From Candidatus Bathyarchaeota archaeon (GTDB taxonomy: Archaea > Thermoproteota > Bathyarchaeia > TCS64): a stretch of DNA of 28,788 nucleotides. Made by a program: the position numbers and the translations under genes. The notes beneath the pieces are model-generated. The model saw nothing but the letters and a program-made list of their open reading frames with translations, was not told the DNA's origin and did no database searches. The stretch lies in assembly GCA_030601645.1 (NCBI GenBank), contig JAUWBQ010000006.1, positions 1 through 28,788 on the forward strand, in the 5' to 3' direction. This document shows positions 1-7,259 of this stretch, one piece after another (position 1 is the first letter of the stretch; each line of letters starts with the position of its first letter).

Positions 1-128
1 GTTTCTCCTTCCTCTATTCTTTTCAGGATGGCTTTCGCCGCTTCTTTGATCTCTTGTTCGTGTCTGGCCAGTGTCCGGGTGGGTTTGAGGATGGCGTGGA
101 TGAAGACGTTGGAGTCTATGAACCTCAT
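1..128 (-). CDS. vapC: VapC-type PIN-domain toxin, partial (C-terminus beyond left edge)
   Basis: About 42 codons are visible, beginning MRFIDSNVFIHAIL. This is the classic first strand of a PIN domain, with the first catalytic aspartate at residue 5 (FIDSN). PIN toxins are metal-dependent ribonucleases held in check by the antitoxin made from the gene just upstream. The ATG overlaps the antitoxin stop codon (ATGA at 125-128), the usual translational coupling of vapBC pairs. The rest of the protein, including the other acidic residues, lies outside the window, so activity cannot be judged. The family call is fairly firm. The RNA target is unknown. Confidence 0.8.
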   Translation of the reverse strand, partial: MRFIDSNVFIHAILKPTRTLARHEQEIKEAAKAILKRIEEGE

Positions 129-376
129 TTTCGGGTCTTCCCCGGGTGGAGGAGCTCTCGTTTCACGGCGTGCCAGTCGGCGAGGTCGTTCTCCAGTTCT
201 ACTTCCACGGAGTCGAAGAAGGAGGATATTTTTTCGGCTCTCTTCGGCTTTATGATTAGGTCTTCCCCTTGGCGGAGTATTATCACGTCCTCCGTTTCCC
301 CTAAGTGTTCTCTCCGCCAGTCCGCTGGGAGGGATATTCTCCCTTGGGAGTCGACGCTTCTCTCCTCCACCTGCAT
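125..376 (-). CDS. vapB: VapB-type antitoxin, AbrB/SpoVT swapped-hairpin family
   Basis: An 83-residue protein. The first 45 residues match the AbrB/MazE/SpoVT DNA-binding fold (MQVEERSVDSQGRISLPADW, then a VIILRQGEDLIIKP strand). The tail should wrap the PIN toxin encoded next. The open frame extends to a GTG at 451, but those 25 extra residues are read out of the CG-tract region and look unlike the family, so I place the start at the ATG at 376. A TATA-like TTTAAA at 411-416 lies 35 to 40 bases before that ATG, which suggests a leaderless message. Such antitoxins normally repress their own operon. The partner toxin starts in the overlapping ATGA. Confidence 0.8.
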   Translation of the reverse strand: MQVEERSVDSQGRISLPADWRREHLGETEDVIILRQGEDLIIKPKRAEKISSFFDSVEVELENDLADWHAVKRELLHPGKTRK

Positions 377-410
377 CGCTTTTCCCCATTTAAGTATGAG
401 ATTCCCATGA

Positions 411-416
411 TTTAAA
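411..416 (-). promoter_or_regulatory. TATA-like box for vapBC
   Basis: TTTAAA lies 35 to 40 bases upstream of the chosen vapB ATG at 376 on the minus strand. That is the spacing expected for an archaeal leaderless promoter, and it supports the downstream start choice. Confidence 0.45.
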
Positions 417-426
417 CGCTTCCCCT

Positions 427-433
427 GCGCGCG
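427..433. repeat. CG tract 1 (GCGCGCG), edge of truncated PIN gene
   Basis: The tract is flanked by CCCC on the left (422-425) and GGGG on the right (434-437), so it sits in a near-perfect inverted repeat. To the left lies the vapB promoter. To the right the sequence is already inside a PIN protein whose N-terminus is absent. Confidence 0.75.
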
Positions 434-438
434 GGGGA

Positions 439-825
439 TACCCTGATTCACTGATCATTAGAGACGTTGTAGATGATGGGAGTTTAAGGGTCTATGACGT
501 CGAAGATGAGAGGGCCTTGGAGGTCCTGTTGAGGCATCCTGAGATCCATGCAGGTGAGGCTGAGACCCTTGCTGCCGCTAAGGAGCTTGACGGTCTGGCC
601 GTGATCGATGGGGAAGAGGCGAGGGCGCTTGCCAGGATCCATGGGATCAGATCGGCGCCGGGGACGATCTTCCTCCTTTTTCGACTTTTAAACCTTGAGA
701 GGATGGACGCAGAGGAAGCGGATGAGACGCTGAGCAAACTTATCGCTTCAGGTCTCTATCTGGATCCGAAGACGTTGATTAGGGCTAAAGGGAAGCTGGA
801 AGAATACAGGGGGAGGAGACGATGA
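439..825 (+). pseudogene. DUF3368-type PIN-domain protein, N-terminus missing
   Basis: The open frame carries about 128 residues (YPDSLIIRDVVDDG to the TGA at 823-825). Residues such as HPEIHAGEAETLAAAKELDG, AVIDGEEAR and the C-terminal SGLYLDPKTL segment match DUF3368 PIN proteins, predicted nucleases usually found in toxin-antitoxin contexts. The normal start, with the first catalytic Asp (VSDTSPLI-type motif), is missing. No ATG is available in frame, and a TTG at 517 would give only 102 residues lacking part of the fold. The similarity begins just after the CG tract at 427-433. I therefore call it a 5'-truncated remnant. No DUF3368 antitoxin partner is visible beside it. Confidence 0.65.
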
Positions 826-826
826 A

Positions 827-988
827 ATGCAGATTGCCACATGCGCCATGGCGCCTAATTTGAGTTTGTGGCCTTTTGGGGGTGTGTTCGTGGTTGAGGA
901 TGGTGACATTCTGGACTATGAGGCTGTCCTTGATTCTTTTTCCGCAGTCTATGTGGGTGCGCAGGCGAATTCAATATTTCAAGTTTAA
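827..988 (+). other. 53-codon open stretch, possible decayed 5' part of the surface-protein gene
   Basis: The frame starts MQIATCAMAPNLSL and ends SIFQV at a TAA (986-988). It is the same frame as the surface-protein pseudogene that follows, and the residues after the stop (WESYFTCTFEVPEDALYGTY) clearly belong to that protein. The stretch may therefore be degraded upstream coding sequence split by a nonsense codon, or plain non-coding DNA. I do not recognise its sequence, and nothing indicates an independent gene. Confidence 0.3.
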
Positions 989-2982
989 TGGGAGAGCTAC
1001 TTCACATGCACCTTCGAGGTGCCCGAGGATGCTCTCTACGGTACTTATGCGGTAACGGCACAGGACTTCTATGGCGAGTCGGCCTCAAAGAACTTCATCC
1101 TCGGAGCCAGCGTCACCCTCACACCAGACGAGGGACCCACGGGGACCATCGTCGAAGTAGAGGGTAGAGGCTGGACTGAGGACGCGACCATCTCATTCAC
1201 AATAGACGGAACAACCGTTCAAGTTGTGGAAGATGACGTGGTAACTGTCGATTCCCATGGCACGTTCTCCGCCGAAATCGTCATACCTGGCATGGCCAGC
1301 GCTGATGAGTACGAGATAACGGCAACAGAATCTGGTGATGTTAAGGGACCTGCAACCGAGGAATTCGATGTAGATGGTGTCCCGAAGTTCGTGGTCAATC
1401 CGACCTATGGAACTCCAGGAGCCACCATCACAGTGAAGGGCTACAACTTTACACGGATAGCTGGAACAGAGGTCACGGTAAAAATCGGAACTGACCTATT
1501 GGTAACTGCTGAGACAAAATCCGATGGTACGTTCGAGGACACATTCATATCACCCGCGATAGAGTTCACAACATAGACGTAGTAGCTACGGACGAATACG
1601 ACATAGATGCAGACGACGCCTTCAAGGTCGGCCTCATCGCATTGATCATCAACCCGATCTACGGCGAGGCAGGCACAAAGGTATCCATCACAGGAATCGG
1701 CTTCGCTCCCGGCGATTACAACGTGACATTCGGAACAAAATTGTACGAGGAATACGGCACCGTAAGCGGTGGTGAAGCTATATCCGATCTCTTCTACGTG
1801 CCAAACATTGAGACAAGAATCTACGATGTAACTATCATCGACACAGACGAGAACGAGTTGACTGCAATGTTCACTTTGACGGCCATAAGCAAGGTTGTCT
1901 TAGACCCATCTGTAGCACAGAACGAATATAATGTGTCCATCAAAGGATACCACTTTGCAGACGTAAAATATGGCGCAGTAGAATTCGTCATATACAACGT
2001 AACCGCCAACGGCGAGGTCGACAAAGACTGGGATATGGATGTCTGGGAGAACGGTGCAGGAACTGATCCCGCTGAAACTGATGTTGACGGTAACTTCACG
2101 GGCTGGTGGCTGGTTCTTCCCAAGGACGAGTTCAGCATCGGAGACTACACGGTCAACGTCACGGGAAGCGAAGGTCTGCTAGTACAGGTGCCTTTCAGCG
2201 TAGTCGCTGCCCGGGTCGACATAGCACCCCGCAAGGCAGAATTCGACAGAGGCGACCTGGTACAATTCAACATCGAGAACGACTTCAAACTCGCAGGGTC
2301 TTACATCAAGATCTATGATCCTTATGACACTCTATACTGGAAAACCGAACCATTCGTGGACTCGTGGTGGTTGCTGGTAGAAGGGCTATACACAGTTCCC
2401 TACTACAGGCAGACCGCCGCCGAGAACCCGATGGAGCTTCAGAGCGATGCCCCGATGAGCGCATGGCTATACATATTCTATGACGTGGACGATGAACAGC
2501 TGATGAACGGTACCTTCGCTGTCGGTCCCTCGACGGCTGCCCAGGTAGAGGAAATGCTTACCGAAGTCTGGGGTAGCATAGAGGACCTAACTGAGAACAT
2601 CGACAGTATAACTGATGAGATCGAGGATGACATCGCCGCTCTATCGGGCAAGATGGAGGATATGGTCTCCGATGTCCAGGGCATGATCGACGATATCACA
2701 GCAGATATCGCCGACGACCTCGCTCAAGTGGCCGAAGATACTGAGGCCGCGGTGAGTGATCTTGAGGAAGCCATCGGCAACATATCCGAATCGCAAAACG
2801 AAATGGCAAGCGACATCGAAGCCTCCAAGCAAGAATCAACCGCCGCCAGGGAAGCCGCTGAGGACGCGCAGACAGGTGTGCAGGGCCTCTCGACCCTAGT
2901 CTAAGATGCCATTGGTGCATCGTTGATAGCTGCTCTAGCAGCAATCGTATCCCTGATGCAGATAAGCAAAAAGATCGCTTAA
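989..2982 (+). pseudogene. S-layer-like surface protein with TIG/IPT-type repeats and C-terminal anchor, broken
   Basis: Beta-rich repeats with recurring phrases (LTPDEGPTGTIVEVEGRGW, VNPTYGTPGATITVKGYNF, INPIYGEAGTKVSITGIGF) indicate tandem TIG/IPT-like domains of a cell-surface protein. They are followed by a long alanine/aspartate-rich coiled coil (about 2540-2900) and a hydrophobic segment near LIAALAAIVSLMQ ending KKIA. That is the usual layout of an archaeal S-layer or surface stalk protein with a C-terminal membrane anchor. Three lesions are visible: a TAA at 986-988, a one-base loss near 1563-1566 (the frame moves from the TAG at 1574 to the frame reading VHNIDVVATDEYD), and a TAA at 2902-2904 just before the anchor. 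A signal peptide is not found. Sequencing error could explain one lesion but hardly all three. Confidence 0.75.
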
Positions 2983-2986
2983 CAAA

Positions 2987-3008
2987 ACTTTCCCCCTTTT
3001 TATTTAAT
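2987..3008 (+). terminator. Pyrimidine-rich terminator candidate
   Basis: A run of C and T followed by TTTTTATTT lies directly after the ancestral stop codon of the surface protein at 2980-2982. T-rich tracts of this type end archaeal transcripts. The rest of 3009-3129 is AT-rich, and I see no gene in it. Confidence 0.4.
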
Positions 3009-3129
3009 TAATATGCTAGGTTAGATTACAGTATCTTCTCTGTGTGTTTGTTAATAGTTTTAATCTGTAGAGAACTTCGATTAACCTCTGGTTTTAGCGT
3101 CTTTTTAATCCCCCTCGGTTAGACTTATA

Positions 3130-3135
3130 GCGCGC
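3130..3135. repeat. CG tract 2 (GCGCGC), left edge of transposase scrap
   Basis: The tract lies 19 bases before the ATG of the transposase fragment, in otherwise AT-rich sequence. Its partner tract at 3320-3325 closes the other side of the fragment. Confidence 0.6.
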
Positions 3136-3153
3136 CGGATCCATCAAACACCC

Positions 3154-3325
3154 ATGGACTCATTCAGCTCCTACCTATTCCGAAAAGCCTAAAAAGAGGT
3201 CGAGAAACTAGGCGACAAACTCGCCAAGATAGAACCCCTCACAGACTGGGAGGCCTTCAGACCCCTAATCACCGACCTCGGCCTCATCCGGGATCTGGAG
3301 ACGGACTCCTGCGAATGTCCGCGCG
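3154..3325 (+). mobile_element. N-terminal scrap of an IS4/IS5-superfamily DDE transposase
   Basis: Translation from ATG 3154 gives MDSFSSYLFRKA, an in-frame TAA (3190-3192), then KEVEKLGDKLAKIEPLTDWEAFRPLI. MDSF...KLGDRLAEIE..IDWEAFRP is the signature N-terminus of an IS5-type transposase common in methanogens. Similarity fades at ECPRVR, where the DNA reads CGCGCG. Only about 55 of roughly 300 codons remain, so the piece is dead. It is a different subfamily from the three IS5-like copies at 7.3, 10.9 and 12.4 kb. Confidence 0.65.
3320..3325. repeat. CG tract 3 (CGCGCG), right edge of transposase scrap
   Basis: The transposase-like reading ends here. The bases that follow (3326-3373) lead to the 3' end of the DUF354 gene and no longer resemble a transposase. 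Confidence 0.65.
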
Positions 3326-3373
3326 TGCGTTCAACCTGCTCAACTCGACTCCTCCGAAACGTTTCTCATCTCG

Positions 3374-4450
3374 CTAATAATCTTCAACGTTCTCAATCTC
3401 CCCCACTATCACTTCAACTGGGTCCTCGAAACCCGATACGAGCTCCTGGGCCTTCGAGGACTGCATCCTTCTCGCCTCGACCGGATCATCCAGAATTTCG
3501 AGGACCCCCCTGGCTACCCTCCCGTAGTCCGTCTCACGGATCAAGAGGCCCTTGTCCACGAGGTAACTCTCGATCAAGTAGGGCTCCCCGGGATAGCTGG
3601 AGTATGCGGGAGTTCCCAACAGCGCCGCCTCCGCGGTCATGGTACCCCCGGCCCCGATGAACGCGTCCGAATAGTGAATGAGGCTGGGGCCGTCGACGAC
3701 CTCCTCACAGACCTTGATCCCCTCTCCAGCGAGCCCGAGGAGCGCCTCGACCTGCTCCTGATAACGAGGCACGACCACTATCTGCAGCCCGCTCCTCAAC
3801 TCCGTCAGGTTCTTCACGAACTCGACTATTGAAGAGAACACAGAGTAAGAAGAGCCCAAGAGATATGCGGCGTGCATCTCCGGCACCCTGACCGTGACGA
3901 TCGGATTGTCCCGGCTCAGATCCAGCTCATCGAGCACGGCCTCGTCCGGCTCGAAATCTTTGAGCCAGACCCACGGGTCCAGGGCGTTATACTGGACGAT
4001 TCTATCCTCGCGTATCCCGTAACCGGCCCATGCGCTCTTGGGTATCATCTTGGGAGTCAGTAGCTTCCGCGACAGCGGCAGGGAGAGCTTGGCGACGGCG
4101 ACGGCGTGAGGCGAGTCGTTGATGCTTATGTGGGGCACCCCGAGCCCAAACGATGCCCTGGCCAGCTCGGGAGATGAGAAAGACACCGCGACGTCCGGCT
4201 CCGCCTCATCGAGAATGGGGACAAGCCCCCGGATCCTCTCCGCGCTGGCAAGAAGTTTATCCCGCAGGTCCCCTCCTCCATGCTCCCCGACAAGGTCAAC
4301 CTTGAGGCCCATCCTCTCCACAAGCTGGCTGACCTCCCTGTATCTCCTAGAGACCATTCGGACCGTGTGGCCCCGTTTTTCCAGGCTCTCGGCAATCTTC
4401 GGGATGAACATGAACTGCTTAGGGGTTAGTATGTCCATTATGACCTTCAT
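3374..4450 (-). CDS. DUF354 family protein, putative GT-B-fold glycosyltransferase or epimerase-like protein
   Basis: A 358-residue soluble protein of normal length for DUF354, a family related to the UDP-GlcNAc 2-epimerase/MurG-like GT-B fold. The N-terminus MKVIMDILTPKQFMFIPKIA is typical, followed by RGHTVRMVSRRY. The C-terminal half carries HYSDAFIGAGGTMTAEAALL and GTPAYSSYPG, which correspond to the nucleotide-sugar-binding region. It is the third gene of an operon, 61 bases after the small membrane protein, with a GGTGG ribosome site about 8 bases before the ATG. Sitting after AglH, it could add the second sugar to the lipid-linked glycan on the cytoplasmic face. That role is inferred from context; the family itself is not characterised. 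Confidence 0.75.
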   Translation of the reverse strand: MKVIMDILTPKQFMFIPKIAESLEKRGHTVRMVSRRYREVSQLVERMGLKVDLVGEHGGGDLRDKLLASAERIRGLVPILDEAEPDVAVSFSSPELARASFGLGVPHISINDSPHAVAVAKLSLPLSRKLLTPKMIPKSAWAGYGIREDRIVQYNALDPWVWLKDFEPDEAVLDELDLSRDNPIVTVRVPEMHAAYLLGSSYSVFSSIVEFVKNLTELRSGLQIVVVPRYQEQVEALLGLAGEGIKVCEEVVDGPSLIHYSDAFIGAGGTMTAEAALLGTPAYSSYPGEPYLIESYLVDKGLLIRETDYGRVARGVLEILDDPVEARRMQSSKAQELVSGFEDPVEVIVGEIENVEDY

Positions 4451-4511
4451 TCGCGTCCACCCGTCGGGCGTGTACTCATAGGCTCTCCAGTCTGCTCTTC
4501 TGCTCTTGGTC

Positions 4512-4757
4512 CTATTTATTCTGGTTGTTTCTCAACGCCCTCCAGAACATTTTCGTAGCCATCCACCTCCAGAGGTACAACCAGAGGAAGACAAGGAAGG
4601 CGCTTATGGCCACCTGAACCACGTTGGTCATGGCCCCGTCGAAGGGCTCCGGCAGCCTCATGGGCACGATGATCCCGTTGATGATGACCAGTCCGAGGAG
4701 CATGCAAACCCACACGAGTACGAGGATGTTGACGAAGTCGAGTATCCGCCGGATCAT
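4512..4757 (-). CDS. Small two-helix membrane protein in the AglH operon
   Basis: An 81-residue protein with two clear hydrophobic helices (about residues 7-30 and 45-65). A short loop containing MRLPEPFDGA separates them, and the tail is basic (RALRNNQNK). The ATG overlaps the aglH stop (ATGA at 4754-4757), so the two are translationally coupled. I recognise no family. Its place between a membrane GlcNAc-1-P transferase and a soluble GT-B-like protein suggests a membrane adaptor, by analogy with Alg14 holding Alg13 at the membrane, but nothing in the sequence proves this. Confidence 0.65.
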   Translation of the reverse strand: MIRRILDFVNILVLVWVCMLLGLVIINGIIVPMRLPEPFDGAMTNVVQVAISAFLVFLWLYLWRWMATKMFWRALRNNQNK

Positions 4758-5737
4758 GCAGTCAACACCGTTAAATAGGCTGTAAACAGGGCGAGGACCC
4801 CCGATAGGGCTGAAAGCACCAGGATGACATAGGCCGCCTCCTTCTCGTATAGAGGGCCCCTGGCAAGCACGAATCTGGCGAGGGTAAGGGGAGCCTTGGG
4901 GTCGGCGGTCGCCATCAGCCGCCCGTCTTCGAGGATGGTCACGGGACGGGAGACTTCCCTTCTCTCGTAGAGCCTGCCTATGGTGGAGAGGCCGTAGAAG
5001 GCGTTCATGATCTGTGGCATGAAGGCCACGACGGCGACGACTTCAAGCCTGCCGAGTATGGCGATAGCACCGATTGCCGCGCCTATGCTGAGGCTCCCAA
5101 CGTCGCCGGAGAAGACCCTTGATGGGTATTTGTTGTACCAGAAGAATGCCAGTAAGGTTCCCAGGAGGGTCGCGGATAGGAGGACTCCGTCCCCCTGACC
5201 CAGCAGGAGCGCGGATAGGAGGAGGAAGAGGGTGAGGTTCGAGCAGGAGCCCGACATGGTGCCGTTGAATGGGTCCATCATGTTTACCCCGTTGGAGGTC
5301 ACGGCCATCACGATGGGGATTAGCAACGGGTAGACCTTTGTCAGGCGGGTGGCTCCTATGTAGGGGAAAACGATGCTCGAAGTATAGGTTCCTAGGATTA
5401 GAATCGGGAGACAAGCGAAAGTCGTGAGGAAGGGCTTCACTCTCGCATTCAGGGTGACGAGGTCGTCGATGGCTCCGATCGCTCCTGCGATCAACACCGT
5501 GGCGAGAAAACTGATGAACAGTGATGCCTTTTCGGGTATTAAATAGATCCCAGCAATGGAGCAAACCGATAGGCCTAGAAGAACAGCCAAACCCCCCATT
5601 TCCGGGACGATCGGTTTATCCTTCTTATGAATGTCTCTCCCTGCTACGTCTCTTTTTATCATATATTCCATGATCCTTGGCAAACTGGCAAACGTAACCA
5701 CAAACCCTAGCGCTAAAAGGATGGTTGTCTCGATCAT
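4754..5737 (-). CDS. aglH: UDP-GlcNAc:polyprenyl/dolichyl-phosphate GlcNAc-1-phosphate transferase
   Basis: A 327-residue polytopic membrane protein of the GPT/MraY/WecA family (glycosyltransferase family 4 of Pfam). It would move GlcNAc-1-phosphate from UDP-GlcNAc to dolichyl phosphate, the first step of N-glycan assembly. Visible motifs are KPIVPEMGGLAV in the first cytoplasmic region, the acidic IGAIDDL motif near residue 90, NGVNMMDPFNGTMSG near residue 150 (a variant of NxxNxxDGxNG, with proline after the Asp), and the metal-binding FSGDVGSLSIGA near residue 210. About ten hydrophobic segments are present. It is the first gene of the operon and is followed, with a 4-base overlap, by a small membrane protein. 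The exact sugar and lipid are inferred. Confidence 0.85.
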   Translation of the reverse strand: MIETTILLALGFVVTFASLPRIMEYMIKRDVAGRDIHKKDKPIVPEMGGLAVLLGLSVCSIAGIYLIPEKASLFISFLATVLIAGAIGAIDDLVTLNARVKPFLTTFACLPILILGTYTSSIVFPYIGATRLTKVYPLLIPIVMAVTSNGVNMMDPFNGTMSGSCSNLTLFLLLSALLLGQGDGVLLSATLLGTLLAFFWYNKYPSRVFSGDVGSLSIGAAIGAIAILGRLEVVAVVAFMPQIMNAFYGLSTIGRLYERREVSRPVTILEDGRLMATADPKAPLTLARFVLARGPLYEKEAAYVILVLSALSGVLALFTAYLTVLTA

Positions 5738-5782
5738 GGGGATTGGATGCTCCTCTCTCCGGAATCCTTCTTTAAGCGGTGA

Positions 5783-5803
5783 GGCTTAAAGGTATTAAAC
5801 TAT
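5783..5803 (-). promoter_or_regulatory. TATA-like promoter for the aglH operon
   Basis: On the minus strand the sequence reads GTTTAATACCTTTAAGCC, 45 to 65 bases before the ATG at 5737. The leader contains a GGAGAGAGGAG purine run that can serve as a ribosome site. Between this box and the CG tracts at 5882 the only notable feature is a run of nine G (5839-5847). Confidence 0.4.
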
Positions 5804-5869
5804 TATTGATGGCTGTGTAGCGTGTTGGTTGATGGTTTGGGGGGGGGATCTCTGCGGTGCCGTGGTCAT

Positions 5870-5918
5870 CGCTCGTGACGAGCGCGCGCGACAGCTTATT
5901 AATCAGCCTATGCGCGCG
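5870..5918. repeat. CG tracts 4 and 5 with an adjoining inverted repeat
   Basis: CGCTCGT-G-ACGAGCG (5870-5884) is a 7-bp perfect inverted repeat around one base. It runs straight into GCGCGCGCG (5882-5890). After 21 bases a second tract, GCGCGCG (5912-5918), forms the last codons of the glycosyltransferase at 5903-6820 (encoding ARI). This is the border between the GC-rich aglH operon and the AT-rich glycosyltransferase island. Confidence 0.7.
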
Positions 5919-6820
5919 ATATTTTTCTTATAGACCTCTATCAATTTTTCAATATGATTTGTCCAACTTAAACATTCTTGGACATATTTACGTATCTCAT
6001 TTACTTGTTTACGTGGTGATCTTAACGTATACAATATTTTCTTTGTAAAATCATCCACATCCCCCGGTTTGGCATAAACGGCATACTCTCTCGCAACTTC
6101 TTTTATCGCAGGTAAGCCTGATGCTACAACCTTACATCCGCAAACAAGAGCTTCTAAAGTCACAAAAGAGAATCCCTCACCTACTTGTGATGGCACAATA
6201 ATCAGTTCATGTCTATTATAATAATCTATTAATTCATCTTCTGAAAGAGTAGATTGAGGGCGATTGATTTTTTTCGATAATTTCTCTTCTAATTTAGGTA
6301 TAATACTAGCTTTATAGGCTGCTTCTCGACCAATAAATCCAATTCCTTCTCTTTTTTTATTTAATAATTTAAATGTATCAGTGTCGATCCCATTATGAAT
6401 AACTGATATATTTCTCTCGTCGATTCCGATTTCTTGAATAATACGATTCTTAACGGCATTAGAAGGCGAAATAATGTGTGTTGCATTCTTAATCATCTTC
6501 CTTTGTAGCCAGCCACGTATAAAATAAAGATCGTGTGGACCAAGATCGTGGGCGTGAAGAATATATTTTTTTCTTGCAATATATGGTATAAGTGCTGATC
6601 GGAAATTTTGTGCGTGAATAATATCTACTTGGGGGATTAACAAGGCATTTTTTATTATCCATAAAAATGTACCAATGTGTCGTTTATGTTTTGTTCTGTA
6701 AATTACTTTGACTTCATGACCCCGATTTACTAATCGGGGAATCACCTCGCAACAATATCGGTTTAAACCTCCTTTAGGAAAATCGGGTATGTAATATTGG
6801 GTGATCATAGCTATCTTCAT
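5903..6820 (-). CDS. GT4-family glycosyltransferase
   Basis: About 305 residues with a GT-B fold. The N-terminus is MKIAMITQYYIPDFPKGGLN, the middle has IHAQNFRSALIPYIARKKY, and the donor-binding signature is VGEGFSFVTLEALVCGCKVV with the E-x7-E pattern of GT4 retaining enzymes. A GxGG-like GFIGREAAYKA site is also seen. I start at the ATG at 6820 because MKIAMITQYY is the family start and a GGGAAG run precedes it; the upstream ATG at 6847 adds nine unlike residues. The C-terminus ends KKNIARIG within CG tract 5, so the last residues may come from a junction. The gene is AT-rich, unlike the aglH operon, which suggests transfer. The sugar is unknown. Confidence 0.8.
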   Translation of the reverse strand: MKIAMITQYYIPDFPKGGLNRYCCEVIPRLVNRGHEVKVIYRTKHKRHIGTFLWIIKNALLIPQVDIIHAQNFRSALIPYIARKKYILHAHDLGPHDLYFIRGWLQRKMIKNATHIISPSNAVKNRIIQEIGIDERNISVIHNGIDTDTFKLLNKKREGIGFIGREAAYKASIIPKLEEKLSKKINRPQSTLSEDELIDYYNRHELIIVPSQVGEGFSFVTLEALVCGCKVVASGLPAIKEVAREYAVYAKPGDVDDFTKKILYTLRSPRKQVNEIRKYVQECLSWTNHIEKLIEVYKKNIARIG

Positions 6821-6926
6821 TGCTTCAACACTTCCCTTTCTATCCAAAACATGTTTTTAGTAATGGATCCCATGTACCGTCTTAACTATATTCAAATTAT
6901 GTATATGTTTAGCTCTTGGCCCATTT

Positions 6927-7202
6927 TTAGGTGAGGGCCTCACTCAGTGTCTTGGATAGGTTGCGGCCTTGCTGTTTCCACGCGGCTAGCACAGTCATCG
7001 CCGTCTCGTAGATTCCGGTGCCCGTACCGTTCCTGAAGCAGCCCATGATCTTCCTATAAACCACATGCTCCTTCAACACCCTCTCCGTCCTGTTATTCGT
7101 AGGCTCCACACTTGGTACCATGAGGAAGGTGAACCAGCGATCCATGCCGTTCCTAATCTTGGCGGTGAACCTCCTCACCTCCTTGGACTCGTAACTTCCT
7201 CC
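6927..7202 (-). mobile_element. C-terminal remnant of an IS66-family transposase
   Basis: Reading from about 7202, the frame gives YESKEVRRFTAKIRNGMDRW, then VEPTNNRTERVLKEHVVYRK and GIYETAMTVLAAWKQQG. VEPTNNxAERxLR is the diagnostic C-terminal block of IS66 DDE transposases and contains the catalytic glutamate. Only about 90 of some 450 codons remain. Upstream (7203-7260) the reading runs into the IS5-like remnant, so one element was probably inserted into or joined to the other. No inverted terminal repeats can be recognised. Confidence 0.75.
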
Positions 7203-7259
7203 CGGCCAGCCTTTCCATCGAGGCTCTCCCCTCCCCCGTCAGCCGCTTTCCCTCCTCGG

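Noticed and set aside
125..451. Longer form of the antitoxin starting with GTG at 451
   Set aside because: The extra residues are read through the CG tract and promoter region and do not fit the AbrB family. The ATG at 376 fits better.
986..2904. Stop-codon reassignment (pyrrolysine or selenocysteine) in the surface-protein gene
   Set aside because: The in-frame stops are TAA, which neither system uses, and a true frameshift is also present.
5839..5847. Run of nine G as a phase-variable slippage site
   Set aside because: It lies outside any reading frame and about 100 bases before the aglH start, beyond the likely TATA box, so no switching effect can be argued.
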